Assembly: GCA_963841845.1 (NCBI GenBank) | Contig: CAWJEG010000007.1 | Location: forward strand, 62,001 to 126,000 | Direction: 5' to 3' | Length of the DNA: 64,000 bases | From: CAVVGZ01 sp963841845 | Lineage (GTDB): Bacteria > Chloroflexota > Anaerolineae > Anaerolineales > Anaerolineaceae | Part shown: positions 9,370 to 18,553 of the stretch, piece by piece | Layout of the letters: every line of letters begins with the position of its first letter | Position numbering within the stretch: the stretch's first letter is position 1 | Translations under genes and position numbers: made by a program | The notes under the pieces: model-generated | Database searches by the model: none | Told to the model about the DNA's origin: nothing | The model's input: the letters and a program-made list of their open reading frames with translations, nothing else

Positions 9370-10803
9370 ATGTCGACCCTGCAAGTACCCAATAGAAAAT
9401 ACAGATGGCTGATCCTGCCCATCGAAACCAAGGTGCGGGAATTGGATGGAAAGCTACTGCTTGCTGCCCTGGCCGCCGAGCGCGGCTGGGGAGTAATCAT
9501 TGGTCATAAAGATTCCATGGCTGAGGTATCTTCAGAAATTCAAGGCATTGTAATTGAAAAAGATGGATATTCTAGCAATATCAGAATTAACCAGTACTTA
9601 GCCACTGGCAAACCAGTCTGTGTTTTGGATGAAGAGGGGCTTGTTTACCTCAACAGTCTGGATTATTACAGGCGCAGGCTGAATGTTGAAAACTTAAAGA
9701 AGATTAAATACTACTATTTATGGGGGGGAATCCAACACCGGGATGTTTTGGAGCACGTTAAGGGAATTGAGGACAAATTAATCCTCACCGGAAACCCCCG
9801 GTTTGATCTCCTGCGTCCGGAATTGCGCAATTACTACAAACCGGAAGCAGAAGGTCTTAAGCGTCGATACGGTAATTTCATATTAGTCAATACAAATTTT
9901 GCCGACTCCAATCATTTTTTAGGAACCGAATGGGTACTGAAAAATCATCGAAGAACCGGATTTATCAAAACTTCACAGGAAGAAGCCCAGGAAACCAAAT
10001 TTATAAAATATCAAGCCAAAATTGTAGATGCATTTAAAGAAATGATTACGAAAATCAGCATCCGATATCCCAATCATACAATTATCCTGCGTCCCCACCC
10101 ATCGGAGAACCATAACACCTGGAACGGTATTGCCCAAAATCACAACAACCTGATTGTTATTCATGAAGGCGATGTGAACGCCTGGCTCATGGCCGCCGAT
10201 TTGATGATCCATAACAGTTGCATGACAGGTATTCAAGGTTTTTTACTGGAGAAGCCGGTGATCAGTTATATGCCGGTTCAATCGGATGAATACGATTATT
10301 TCTTACCCAATGCATTGAGTATAAAAACGACAACCATTGATCAACTATTCTCTACCATAGACAATAACATTAAGGATCCAAATTCCAATTCCCTTGAAGA
10401 TAGAAATAACATGTTGGAGATTTCACACCAGTATATAACAGGAATGGACGGAAATTTCGCCTCGGAAAGAATTTTGGACACACTTGATAATTTTAATATT
10501 GGACCAGATACGTATAAAGAACCGATTCCCAAAACGGCTCAGAAGCACAGCCGGACTATAAAATCCAGGACTCCGTCCGGTATTTTTAATAAATTCCTGA
10601 AGAGTTTTTCATCCAGGGCGTATGAGCCAAAATTAGCTGATATTGAAATTCAATATGATGCTTACGCAAAACAAAAGTATCCAGGTATCACTTTGGAAGA
10701 AATGCAGGAAAAACTATTGAGATTACGCCTCATTACCGGTAGATTTCTCAATCTTAGCATACGTCAACACAGTGATTCAACTTTTGTCATATTGCCGGAA
10801 TAG
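9370..10803 (+). CDS. surface carbohydrate biosynthesis protein (CDP-glycerophosphotransferase/GT-B-like)
   Basis: This is a 477-residue cytoplasmic protein. After a Rossmann-like N-terminus it has G-N-P-R-F-D-L-L-R, then I-I-L-R-P-H-P-S-E-N, then W-L-M-A-A-D-L-M-I-H-N-S-C. These three landmarks are shared by the surface carbohydrate biosynthesis protein family, related to CDP-glycerol glycerophosphotransferases and GT-B enzymes. The R-P-H-P-S segment and the H-N-S box line the donor site in relatives. A GTG sits directly before the ATG at 9370; the ATG is preferred. The C-terminal 130 residues are less conserved. The donor and acceptor cannot be read from sequence. It lies between the GT-C-like protein and another glycosyltransferase, all on the plus strand. 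Confidence 0.75.
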   Translation: MSTLQVPNRKYRWLILPIETKVRELDGKLLLAALAAERGWGVIIGHKDSMAEVSSEIQGIVIEKDGYSSNIRINQYLATGKPVCVLDEEGLVYLNSLDYYRRRLNVENLKKIKYYYLWGGIQHRDVLEHVKGIEDKLILTGNPRFDLLRPELRNYYKPEAEGLKRRYGNFILVNTNFADSNHFLGTEWVLKNHRRTGFIKTSQEEAQETKFIKYQAKIVDAFKEMITKISIRYPNHTIILRPHPSENHNTWNGIAQNHNNLIVIHEGDVNAWLMAADLMIHNSCMTGIQGFLLEKPVISYMPVQSDEYDYFLPNALSIKTTTIDQLFSTIDNNIKDPNSNSLEDRNNMLEISHQYITGMDGNFASERILDTLDNFNIGPDTYKEPIPKTAQKHSRTIKSRTPSGIFNKFLKSFSSRAYEPKLADIEIQYDAYAKQKYPGITLEEMQEKLLRLRLITGRFLNLSIRQHSDSTFVILPE

Positions 10804-10934
10804 TTGCGTTTGGAGAAATTTTGCATAAGGGTCGGTTTATTGCCCGGAATTCAAACCAAAATATCAACAAAACGGATTGCAGGAAAAATTATTTCGATTG
10901 TGATCGATAAGGATAGCAGCATTGAGGCATACTG

Positions 10935-11939
10935 TTGCAAATATATAGGGTGAATATTCCTGTGAAAAACCCTCCTGATCAAGTAAGCGTTCTCATCCGC
11001 TCAGTAGGTGAACGGACAGAAACCCTTTGCAGGGAAATCATCCTATCCCAGGGAATCCCCGCAGAAAATATTATATTAATCAAAAAAACCCCCTTTACCC
11101 TCGCTTTACGGGCTGCCTATGAAGCCGGCATCGCCTGTAACCAGCCTTGGACATTCTGTATTGACGCTGACGTCCTGCTCCTACCGGGATCCATCCAAAA
11201 AATGCTTGCACTTGCTGAAAAACAGAAATCAAACGTATGCGAAATTCAGGGTAGGGTTCTGGATAAATTCCTGGGCGGAGCCAGGGAAGCCGGAAACCAC
11301 CTGTATCGCACTTCGCTATTAAAAATCGCACTGGAAAACCTCCCAGAAGATCCAAATATCCTACGGCCCGAGACAGATACTCTCGCCGCAATGAAACGGA
11401 ACGGGTACCCCAATGTCAGTGTCAGCCTTCTAGTGGGTATCCACGACTTTGAGCAATATTACAGGGATATATATCGAAAATGTTTTGTGCAAGCGCACAA
11501 ACACCTTGAATATTCACAACTCTACTTATCTTATTGGCCATCCAGGGCCATTCATGATTCGGATTACGAAGTTGCCCTGAATGCATATTTTGATGGGATT
11601 AAATACCAGGGGGATGTACAAATTGATGCTCAACAAGACATCTATGCGCATTTTTTTGAAAAATTAAGGCTTGCGGAAAAACCGGAAATCCCCTCGGGTT
11701 CTATTGCTCCATCCGTTATCAAACATCTGGCGGATAACTGGGTAGAGCCGTCGGTTTACAACCAGTACTTCTGGAACGGCAAAAATCCCCCGGAAATCTA
11801 TGAATCCTATCTACCTACCAGAAAAGAGAGGGCAGTAGAACAAATAAAAACCAGGGGGCCAATCCGGTTCTTTTTATTCAGTATCGGCTGGGCTTTGGAA
11901 AAATTAGGGAGTTGGATTAAGAATCTTGGATTTAAATAA
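10935..11939 (+). CDS. GT-A fold glycosyltransferase-like protein
   Basis: This is a 334-residue protein whose first 90 residues follow the GT-A pattern: a strand V-S-V-L-I-R-S, a helix, a region near residue 60, then F-C-I-D-A-D-V with D77-A-D79 as the metal-binding D-x-D. This suggests an inverting glycosyltransferase of the GT2 type, probably cytoplasmic or peripheral. The C-terminal half is unusual, being rich in aromatic residues with no membrane helix until a weak segment near the end. The start is uncertain: TTG at 10935 and GTG at 10950 are both possible and neither has a strong ribosome site. It is the last plus-strand gene before the convergent rhamnose cluster. Confidence 0.6.
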   Translation: MQIYRVNIPVKNPPDQVSVLIRSVGERTETLCREIILSQGIPAENIILIKKTPFTLALRAAYEAGIACNQPWTFCIDADVLLLPGSIQKMLALAEKQKSNVCEIQGRVLDKFLGGAREAGNHLYRTSLLKIALENLPEDPNILRPETDTLAAMKRNGYPNVSVSLLVGIHDFEQYYRDIYRKCFVQAHKHLEYSQLYLSYWPSRAIHDSDYEVALNAYFDGIKYQGDVQIDAQQDIYAHFFEKLRLAEKPEIPSGSIAPSVIKHLADNWVEPSVYNQYFWNGKNPPEIYESYLPTRKERAVEQIKTRGPIRFFLFSIGWALEKLGSWIKNLGFK

Positions 11940-11988
11940 ATTAACTCGAACCCGGCGGGTCATAGCAACAGAATAATCCTGTTTCGAA

Positions 11989-12855
11989 TCAGGATAATGC
12001 CAATCCCAGAGATGACTGCCAATCTGGTATTCTAAATTGGAAGGTTTCTTGTATCAGGCTGCAATCCAACACAGAAAATTGTGGTCGCTTGGCTGGGTTG
12101 GGAAAGTCATCCGATTTGGCAGGTATAAGCTTTATTTTTTCAATTTTCCCGGTTTGGCGCATAATTTCCTCCACCCACCTGTACCGTGAACAATACCCGT
12201 CTCCGCATAGATGGTAAAGTCCCACTTTATCTTCCAGGAACGCCAGCGGTGTCCCCCTTCCCTGGGCAATTATTTGGGCACTGGATTCTGCCAGCATGCG
12301 CGCCCAGGTTGGGCTGCTGATCTGATCATCTACTATCTTTAATTCATTTTGCTTGGTAACCCAGTTCATGACTTTTGTAACAAAATTATCCCGTCGCAGG
12401 CTGTATACCCAGCTTGTCCGGAATATCAGGTAAAGCCCCCCTGCCTGCTGAACTGCCTCTTCCCCATGAAGCTTGGTTAATCCATAAACATTAATGGGAT
12501 TGGGCAGATCACTTTCCTTGTAAGGAATCCCTTTGAATCCATCAAATACATAGTCAGTGGAATAATGGATCAGCAGTGCCCCAATCCTGCGTGCCTCTTC
12601 TGCGAGAATACCAGGTCCCCTTCCATTAATGGCTTCAGCGAGGTCAGCCTGGGATTCTGCATGATCCACTGCCGTATATGCAGTTGCATTGAAAATGATT
12701 TGTGGTGAATATTCTGCAACCACATTCTTTATGCTCTTGCCATCGGCAAGGTCAATTTGCGGGTAATCCAGGGCGATCACATTGCCTATTGGCTGTAATG
12801 ATCGCTCCAGTTCCCAGCCGAGCTGGCCGTTTTTCCCAAGGAGGAGAATTCTCAT
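11989..12855 (-). CDS. rfbD: dTDP-4-dehydrorhamnose reductase
   Basis: This enzyme catalyses the last step to dTDP-L-rhamnose, NAD(P)H-dependent reduction of dTDP-4-dehydro-L-rhamnose. The 288-residue SDR-type protein begins I-L-L-L-G-K-N-G-Q-L-G (dinucleotide site). It shows Y-S-T-D-Y-V-F-D-G, then Y-G-L-T-K with the catalytic Tyr and Lys, and R-T-S-W-V-Y. Length is normal. The ATG at 12855 shares one base with the rfbA stop (TGATG), giving tight coupling; a GTG at 12858 is an alternative. It is the final gene of the rfbC-B-A-D operon on the minus strand and converges with the glycosyltransferase at 10935-11939. Confidence 0.95.
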   Translation of the reverse strand: MRILLLGKNGQLGWELERSLQPIGNVIALDYPQIDLADGKSIKNVVAEYSPQIIFNATAYTAVDHAESQADLAEAINGRGPGILAEEARRIGALLIHYSTDYVFDGFKGIPYKESDLPNPINVYGLTKLHGEEAVQQAGGLYLIFRTSWVYSLRRDNFVTKVMNWVTKQNELKIVDDQISSPTWARMLAESSAQIIAQGRGTPLAFLEDKVGLYHLCGDGYCSRYRWVEEIMRQTGKIEKIKLIPAKSDDFPNPAKRPQFSVLDCSLIQETFQFRIPDWQSSLGLALS

Positions 12856-13727
12856 CACGAATGGCTCGCCAAAAGCTGTCTCAAATAATCCCCATAACCA
12901 TTCTGATTGTATTGCTCAACCGCCCTGGTTAGTCCATCTTTATCAATAAACCCTTTTATAAATGCAATTTCTTCCGGGCAGGCAATCATGATCCCTTGCC
13001 TTTCTTCAACCGCCTGGATAAAGTTACCGGCCTGAATTAATGATTCGTGTGTACCAGCATCCAGCCAGGCAGTGCCTCTTCCCATTAATTTGACTCGCAG
13101 CTTTTTCATACCCATGTAGATTTTATTTAGGTCCGTGATTTCAATCTCCCCCCTCGATGATGGCTGCAGGGATTTAGCAAGTTCAACTACATGTTGGTCA
13201 TAAAAATATAAACCGGGTACGGCATTCCGTGAACGCGGATTTTTAGGTTTTTCCTCTATACTTATGGCTTTCCCCTCGGAGTCCATTTCAATCACCCCAT
13301 AACGTTCCGGATCCCGTACGGGATAGGCAAATACCAGCGCACCATCAGTCAACTGGGCAGCGTCAGTCATCAATTCAGATAGACCCTGTCCAAAGAAGAT
13401 ATTGTCACCGAGGATCAAACAAACCGGTTCACCCGCAATAAATTCTTCACCCACTATAAACGCATCTGCCAACCCGCGTGGGACTGCCTGTGCAGCATAC
13501 TTAAAGGAAAGTCCCCAATGCTCCCCTGAACCTAAAAGCCGTTTGAAGGAAGGGAGATCTTCCGGAGAACTGATGATGAGAATATCACGAATATTGCCCA
13601 ACATCAGCATGGAAAGAGGGTAATAGATCATCGGTTTGTCATAAACCGGAAGCAGCTGCTTGCTGACAGACAAAGTCAATGGATAAAGACGGGATCCTTT
13701 TCCACCTGCAAGGATAATTCCTTTCAT
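12855..13727 (-). CDS. rfbA: glucose-1-phosphate thymidylyltransferase
   Basis: This enzyme makes dTDP-glucose from glucose-1-phosphate and dTTP, the entry step to dTDP-L-rhamnose. The 290-residue protein has the nucleotidyltransferase signature G-I-I-L-A-G-G-K-G-S-R-L-Y-P-L-T at the N-terminus, the S-K-Q-L-L-P-V-Y-D-K-P-M substrate loop, and L-G-D-N-I-F-F-G for metal binding. The later E-E-K-P and G-T-A-W-L-D-A-G-T boxes are also present. Length matches RmlA. It starts 3 bases downstream of the rfbB stop and overlaps rfbD, so the operon is compact. Allosteric control by dTDP-rhamnose is usual for the family but cannot be seen here. Confidence 0.96.
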   Translation of the reverse strand: MKGIILAGGKGSRLYPLTLSVSKQLLPVYDKPMIYYPLSMLMLGNIRDILIISSPEDLPSFKRLLGSGEHWGLSFKYAAQAVPRGLADAFIVGEEFIAGEPVCLILGDNIFFGQGLSELMTDAAQLTDGALVFAYPVRDPERYGVIEMDSEGKAISIEEKPKNPRSRNAVPGLYFYDQHVVELAKSLQPSSRGEIEITDLNKIYMGMKKLRVKLMGRGTAWLDAGTHESLIQAGNFIQAVEERQGIMIACPEEIAFIKGFIDKDGLTRAVEQYNQNGYGDYLRQLLASHS

Positions 13728-13730
13728 GGA

Positions 13731-14810
13731 TTATTTTCTCCTGATATAGTTTTGGTCAAGCCAGGCCTGGTAACCTTTTTGCTTTTGGATCGAAGCAATC
13801 CAATCCGTATTTTCAAGGTACCAGGTAATCGTCTTTTTCAGCCCAGCCTGCAAATTGTGTCTTGGAGACCATCCAAGTTCTCTGTTTATTTTATCCACAT
13901 TCATGGCGTACCGCCGGTCATGCCCTGGCCTGTCTTTGACAAACTGCATCAGGTTTTTATGAGGCAGGTAAGGCGATTGGGGAATGAGTTCATCCAACAG
14001 TTGGCACATTGCTCCAACAATTTCCAGGTTGGTGGGCTGGTTATCCCCGCCGATATTGTATGACTCTCCGGTTTTGCCGAACTGAAATACCTGCCAGATC
14101 GCTTCGCAGTGATCGCTCACAAATAACCAGTCCCGGATTTGTTTTCCATCCCCATAAATTGGCAAGGCTTTGCCCTGCAGACCATTCAGAATCATTAATG
14201 GGATCAATTTTTCGGGAAACTGGTAAGGTCCATAATTATTGGAGCAGTTTGTCAGGGTTACCGGTAGACCGTAAGTGTGGTTATAAGCTCTTACCAGGTG
14301 ATCGCTGCTTGCCTTTGAGGCCGCATAGGGTGAATTTGGCGCATACGGAGTGTTTTCGTTAAAAGCAGGAGCATCGGGCAGCAGCGAGCCATATACCTCA
14401 TCAGTCGAGATATGGTGGAAACGCACCGGAATATCAGCTTCATGCCCATCAATCAGCCATACTTTTCGGGCTGCCTCCAGCATTGAAAATGTACCCTGGA
14501 TATTTGTTTTTATAAATTCGGCGGGTCCTGTAATGGAGCGGTCAACATGGGATTCTGCAGCAAAATGGACAACACCATTGATTTCATATTTGTGCAGGAG
14601 CTCTTCCACCAGGTTTTGGTCACAGATATCCCCTTGGATAAATTCATATTTTGAATCAGCCGGAAGATCAAATAAATTTTCCAGGCTGCCTGCATAGGTC
14701 AGTAAATCAAGGTTGATAACTGTTGTTTCAGGGTGGTTTTTAAGTACATAGTGGATAAAATTAGAACCAATAAATCCAGCACCGCCGGTGATCAATAGTT
14801 TGTGAAACAT
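13731..14810 (-). CDS. rfbB: dTDP-glucose 4,6-dehydratase
   Basis: This enzyme converts dTDP-glucose to dTDP-4-dehydro-6-deoxyglucose using bound NAD+. The 359-residue SDR protein carries G-G-A-G-F-I-G-S-N-F near the start and H-F-A-A-E-S-H-V-D-R. It also carries S-T-D-E-V-Y-G with the dehydratase-specific Asp-Glu pair, Y-A-A-S-K (catalytic Tyr/Lys), and N-C-S-N-N-Y-G-P-Y-Q-F-P-E-K. The start codon overlaps the rfbC stop by one base at 14810. It is the second gene of the rhamnose operon. Its product could also feed other 6-deoxysugars if additional enzymes exist outside the window. Confidence 0.96.
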   Translation of the reverse strand: MFHKLLITGGAGFIGSNFIHYVLKNHPETTVINLDLLTYAGSLENLFDLPADSKYEFIQGDICDQNLVEELLHKYEINGVVHFAAESHVDRSITGPAEFIKTNIQGTFSMLEAARKVWLIDGHEADIPVRFHHISTDEVYGSLLPDAPAFNENTPYAPNSPYAASKASSDHLVRAYNHTYGLPVTLTNCSNNYGPYQFPEKLIPLMILNGLQGKALPIYGDGKQIRDWLFVSDHCEAIWQVFQFGKTGESYNIGGDNQPTNLEIVGAMCQLLDELIPQSPYLPHKNLMQFVKDRPGHDRRYAMNVDKINRELGWSPRHNLQAGLKKTITWYLENTDWIASIQKQKGYQAWLDQNYIRRK

Positions 14811-15358
14811 TATTCGTACACCTCCGCATCCAGGAAGAATGAACCCTTGAGATCCTTATCAGAAATAAGCAAATTCTCGTAAGAAATAACCGGCCAATCA
14901 ATTTCTAATGTTGGATCGTTCCACCGGATGGTTCGCTCATGGTCAGGTGAATAAAAATCAGTTGCCTTGTATAAAACTTCCGCCCATCCTGAAAGGGTGT
15001 AAAATCCGTGGGCAAAACCAGGAGGAATCCACAACTGATGCTTGTTCTCAGACGACAGGGTGAACCCCACCCACTGACCGAAGGTAGGTGAATTCCTGCG
15101 TAAATCAACAGCAACATCAAATATTTCGCCGGCCACAACCCGCACCAATTTACCCTGGGAATGCTTGACCTGGTAGTGGAGACCCCTCAAGGTACCATTT
15201 ACAGAACCGGAGTGGTTATCCTGGACAAAGTCATATTTGATTCCAGCCTTGCGGTATTTCTTTTGATGGAATGTCTCTATGAAGAATCCGCGTTGGTCGG
15301 AGTAAATTACTGGTCTAAGGATAATAACTTCAGGAATCGAGGTTGGAATAATTTCCAT
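14810..15358 (-). CDS. rfbC: dTDP-4-dehydrorhamnose 3,5-epimerase
   Basis: This enzyme performs double epimerisation of dTDP-4-dehydro-6-deoxyglucose. The cupin-type protein of 182 residues shows D-Q-R-G-F-F-I-E-T-F near the N-terminus and Q-D-N-H-S-G-S. It also shows G-T-L-R-G-L-H-Y-Q with the catalytic His, and W-I-P-P-G-F-A-H-G-F. An in-frame TTG lies at 15370, but the ATG at 15358 is preceded by GAGTG and gives a typical N-terminus. It is the first gene of the rfb operon. A 12-bp inverted repeat with 27-nt spacing overlaps this leader (15364-15414) and may affect its expression. Confidence 0.94.
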   Translation of the reverse strand: MEIIPTSIPEVIILRPVIYSDQRGFFIETFHQKKYRKAGIKYDFVQDNHSGSVNGTLRGLHYQVKHSQGKLVRVVAGEIFDVAVDLRRNSPTFGQWVGFTLSSENKHQLWIPPGFAHGFYTLSGWAEVLYKATDFYSPDHERTIRWNDPTLEIDWPVISYENLLISDKDLKGSFFLDAEVYE

Positions 15359-15363
15359 GTTTT

Positions 15364-15414
15364 CACTCAAGAGATCTTATTTTTCCTACAATCTCACATT
15401 ATATCTCTTGAGTG
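15364..15414. repeat. 12-bp perfect inverted repeat in the rfbC leader
   Basis: CACTCAAGAGAT at 15364-15375 is the exact reverse complement of ATCTCTTGAGTG at 15403-15414, with a 27-nt AT-rich spacer. The promoter-proximal arm ends just upstream of the rfbC ATG at 15358. The RNA could fold into a long stem covering the ribosome site, or the arms could be a bipartite operator. No T-run follows on the coding strand, so a terminator is unlikely. Confidence 0.4.
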
Positions 15415-15621
15415 CTCCATTTGTCAGATATAAATCGATGATTTCCTGTAATTCAGGTGCATCACCCAGGTATTAACAGGAAATATATAATGGCTGTCCA
15501 AAATATTATAATTGTGATTCAACCCACAAGGTCGGTTCAACGATTAAAAAATGTGATGGCGTAAATATAATTCAATTTTATCTACAAAATATCTTACACC
15601 ACCCTCGTAAAATACCCATTT
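15415..15621. other. non-coding stretch between the rfb operon and the binding-protein remnant
   Basis: About 200 AT-rich bases with no frame of coding character. It should contain the rfb operon promoter on the minus strand, but no convincing -35/-10 pair was found. The whole gene-free interval runs from 15359 to 16046 and also holds the inverted repeat and the remnant listed separately. Confidence 0.4.
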
Positions 15622-15760
15622 CTACTGCCCGAACAGCACCAGCCCGGAGAGTCCGGGAGTCCAATCCGGAAGCGACGACTTGAGCGTCGACCGCACTACC
15701 CCAAATCCCCAGGGAAGCACAGGAACGCCAGGGGGCGTCCTCATGGAGAGGGTAGCACAC
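15622..15760 (-). pseudogene. remnant of the 3' end of a peptide-binding protein gene
   Basis: Bases 15622-15745 match 18611-18735 (the end of the intact binding-protein gene) closely. The first 48 positions differ at only two. The last 35 codons translate to a protein tail ending S-L-P-D-W-x-P-G-L-S-G-L-V-L-F-G-Q plus stop, nearly the same as the intact gene's A-L-P-D-W-A-P-G-L-S-G-L-V-L-F-G-Q. Further upstream the match continues in another frame (E-D-A-P-W against Q-D-A-P-W) and then fades. There is no start codon or other domain, so it is a fragment. Both copies lie in the same orientation and flank the CHAP gene. Confidence 0.75.
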
Positions 15761-16046
15761 TCGGCTTTATTAGATGCTCTGCCCGCCCAAATATGACGAA
15801 GCGGAGACAACCCTTACCGCCTTGATGGCCCCCTCCTGATCCCTTTCCGGTAAACCATATTCCGTCAGCGCCCGCTAAAAATTTCCCCCGCTCCCACATA
15901 TACCGGAACCGCTGGCATGGATATTGCACATAAAGAGACTGGTGGTACCGCCATCTGCACATGGATGGCTGTTTCGATGCCGTTATTGCATATAGTAAAT
16001 ATCTGTGCCAGCCGGAAAAAACATCAATGAACCTCAGGAAAAAATC
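15761..16046. other. gene-free stretch upstream of the CHAP protein gene
   Basis: GC-richer than the flanking DNA. Several short frames exist on both strands, but none has recognisable protein features. It may be further decayed sequence from the same event that left the binding-protein remnant. The CHAP gene promoter must lie here, but no clear box was identified. Confidence 0.35.
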
Positions 16047-18542
16047 ATGAAAGTAAAAAAATCTTCCATATCCGCCCGGGCAATAACAGGATTCATATTC
16101 ATAATCACCCTGGCAATTGCTTTTGCCCCCACAAGCGTTTCCTTTGCAGAAGCGAATCCATGCCAGGTTGGTGAGCCCCAGGAAATATCATTGGACGGTG
16201 TGGATCTCTCCGTCTGTGTGCCCTTCACTCCGGATATGATGCTTATCGCCGGCGAGGATGAAATCGTGCAGTCCGGCAGCCTGATTGCCATGGAACCTTA
16301 CCAGCAGCTGCTCATTTACCCGGTAGCTTACGGGCTGGTACCTGCCGCCAGCAACCTGCCCTTATCTGAACCTGGCGCCTCATATGTATACAAATTGAAA
16401 ACAATGGAAATGATGTTTTCCGGGGACGAGAAGATAATTGATATCCCTCCCATGGTTATATTCGATGAGGAGGTCAAGCCGTTTGCCGCTATCACGCCCG
16501 CTTCCGGCCTGGATGGATCGCAGGAGTCCTTGAATGTGGTTTGGATCCTGGAGAAAGGGGAGCGCATTTGGACCATCCAGTACAACGAAATCGGCGATTT
16601 CTCAAGCGATGAGGAGATTGCCGGGGTTATAGAAAAAGTGACCCAAATCCGCATCTCAAGCACAACCTTATCCAATCCGTCCATCGCCCTGGATTTATTT
16701 GATAGCGGCGCCGCAACGGGGGGAGAATTTGAGGTCGGCGCGGATGCTGCCAAACTGACTGACTTACCCTCCCCCTTGTGGTGGAGCGGTGACTGCAATG
16801 TAAACAACCATCCCGGATCTTATCCCCTGGGAAGTTCCTTCCGGGGCGTAAAAGCCTGCGGGCCGCGTAATACCGAAGTTTGGGTAAACTTTGGGGCGGG
16901 AGCATCACAGCTGGAGTGGCAGTGTCCGGAAATAACCAAAAGATTCCTGTACCTGGCTTATGGCATTTCTCCTTTCTCGGCAAACGGAAAGGATGTGGTC
17001 AATAATTGCCCAAAAAACAGCAGCCTGGAAAAAGTGGCCAACGGCACCGTAAACAAAGCGCCCATCGCCGGTGATGTGCTGAGTTACAACGGCCCATCCA
17101 TCTATGGTCACACCTCGCTTGTTTCTTCCTCAAATGTAGATTCAAACGGAAATGGCACCATCACCATCATCGAGCAAAATTACACGGCAACAGGCACCCG
17201 CACCCACAACGTCTCCAAATGGTATGTCCAATCCAGTGATGGGGTAACCGGCTGGCTGCACCAGGTCGCTACCCTGCCCTCCAAGGCGGTACTTGTTTCA
17301 CCTGCCGGTAATATAACCTCCAGCACCCCCACCTACACCTGGAATGCCCTCAGCAATGCCTCCAAATACTATCTCTGGATAGAAGGACCAGCCGGCAAAG
17401 TATTCGACATGTATTACACACCTGCCGAGGCCGGCTGCAGCAGCGGTACTGGCACCTGCTCCATTCAACCATCCTTCGCACTCTGGAACACAAGCTTTAC
17501 CTGGTTGGTCCAGGCTTCGAACAGCTACGGTGATGGCGAGTGGAGCGATGGGATGGAATTTACAAAAATCACAGGGAGTCCGCCGCCTTCGCCTGCCATA
17601 ATCTCACCCAGTGCCAAAATCAACACCGCCACCCCAACCTACTCCTGGAATGCTGCCGCAGGAGCCGCCTGGTATTACCTGTGGGTGGAAGGAACCGGCG
17701 GAACTGTGCTCGACACCTGGTATACCGCCGCCCAGGCGGGCTGCAGCGCTGGTACCGGCACCTGCTCCATCACCCCTCAGAACAAACTGTCCAATGGCAG
17801 CTACCAGTGGTGGGTGCTGGGTTTCAACAGCTTCGGCTCCGGGGAACGGAGTTCAGAACTGAACTTCACGGTGGAAATTTCTTCGCTGGGGTTTGATTCC
17901 TCGTTTAATGCCAATGCTGCCGGCTGGACCAACCATACGGGTACATGGAAGATTGAGAACAGCCAGTACTACGTTTCCCAAGGTCCGGCTTCATCTCGAG
18001 CCTCAATCAGCTACGGTGAGAGTTACTCCGATTTTGATTACCAGGTCAAAATGAAGCGGGAGGGCTGCAACTCCTGCGCAAATACCCTGTTTGTGCGCGG
18101 TACCCCGGAACCCCTGTGGGACCTTAATCGCTGGAACAACGGTTTGCTTTTCCAGTACACCAGGAACGGCAATTATTCTGTCTGGAAATACCAATCTGGT
18201 AAATTGGTCACCCTTCAGAACTGGACCAACAGCCCTGCCATCAATCCGCTTGACGCCTGGAACACTGTGAGGGTGGTTGGGAACGGCAGCAAGTTGAATT
18301 TATATATGAATGGCACTCTTGTCTGGGTTGGTTCTGATTCATCCTTCTCAACCGGGAAGGTGGGAATCGGCATGTATAGCAGCGGTGCTTCTAATGACCG
18401 CTTGCTGGTAGATTGGGCTGCGCTGACAACCGCAACAGGAGGGCAGGAGTTACCCGAACAGGTCAGCGAAGAACAGCAGGTTCTAAACGAAGCAGCCATG
18501 CAAAAAATAAGCTCATGCACCGATAATGAAGCCTGCGAGTAA
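16047..18542 (+). CDS. secreted multidomain protein: CHAP amidase/peptidase domain, two Fn3-like repeats, LamG-like C-terminus
   Basis: This 831-residue exported protein has a signal peptide at residues 1-32 (K-V-K-K, hydrophobic core, S-F-A-E). Residues about 235-420 form a CHAP-like module with catalytic candidates Cys293 in E-W-Q-C-P-E and His355 in Y-G-H-T-S-L-V. That arrangement is used by peptidoglycan amidases and endopeptidases. Two repeats of about 90 residues begin near 414 and 516 (P-T-Y-T-W-N / P-T-Y-S-W-N, each with C-S-x-G-T-G-T-C-S-I), then a beta-sandwich resembling concanavalin/LamG folds (about 614-790). The ATG at 16047 is chosen because it starts the signal peptide; an upstream in-frame ATG at 16005 adds 14 polar residues. 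It may bind and cut cell wall or glycoprotein; the substrate is unknown. Composition is GC-richer than the polysaccharide genes. Confidence 0.75.
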   Translation: MKVKKSSISARAITGFIFIITLAIAFAPTSVSFAEANPCQVGEPQEISLDGVDLSVCVPFTPDMMLIAGEDEIVQSGSLIAMEPYQQLLIYPVAYGLVPAASNLPLSEPGASYVYKLKTMEMMFSGDEKIIDIPPMVIFDEEVKPFAAITPASGLDGSQESLNVVWILEKGERIWTIQYNEIGDFSSDEEIAGVIEKVTQIRISSTTLSNPSIALDLFDSGAATGGEFEVGADAAKLTDLPSPLWWSGDCNVNNHPGSYPLGSSFRGVKACGPRNTEVWVNFGAGASQLEWQCPEITKRFLYLAYGISPFSANGKDVVNNCPKNSSLEKVANGTVNKAPIAGDVLSYNGPSIYGHTSLVSSSNVDSNGNGTITIIEQNYTATGTRTHNVSKWYVQSSDGVTGWLHQVATLPSKAVLVSPAGNITSSTPTYTWNALSNASKYYLWIEGPAGKVFDMYYTPAEAGCSSGTGTCSIQPSFALWNTSFTWLVQASNSYGDGEWSDGMEFTKITGSPPPSPAIISPSAKINTATPTYSWNAAAGAAWYYLWVEGTGGTVLDTWYTAAQAGCSAGTGTCSITPQNKLSNGSYQWWVLGFNSFGSGERSSELNFTVEISSLGFDSSFNANAAGWTNHTGTWKIENSQYYVSQGPASSRASISYGESYSDFDYQVKMKREGCNSCANTLFVRGTPEPLWDLNRWNNGLLFQYTRNGNYSVWKYQSGKLVTLQNWTNSPAINPLDAWNTVRVVGNGSKLNLYMNGTLVWVGSDSSFSTGKVGIGMYSSGASNDRLLVDWAALTTATGGQELPEQVSEEQQVLNEAAMQKISSCTDNEACE

Positions 18543-18553
18543 TTGTTTATATA

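Noticed and set aside
10804..10934. A short open frame whose translation (V-G-L-L-P-G ... K-R-I-A-G-K) faintly resembles the start of cytidylyltransferases
   Set aside because: It lacks the P-A-R-x-x-S-K-R-x-P core, is under 45 codons and has no start codon of quality; the similarity is probably chance.
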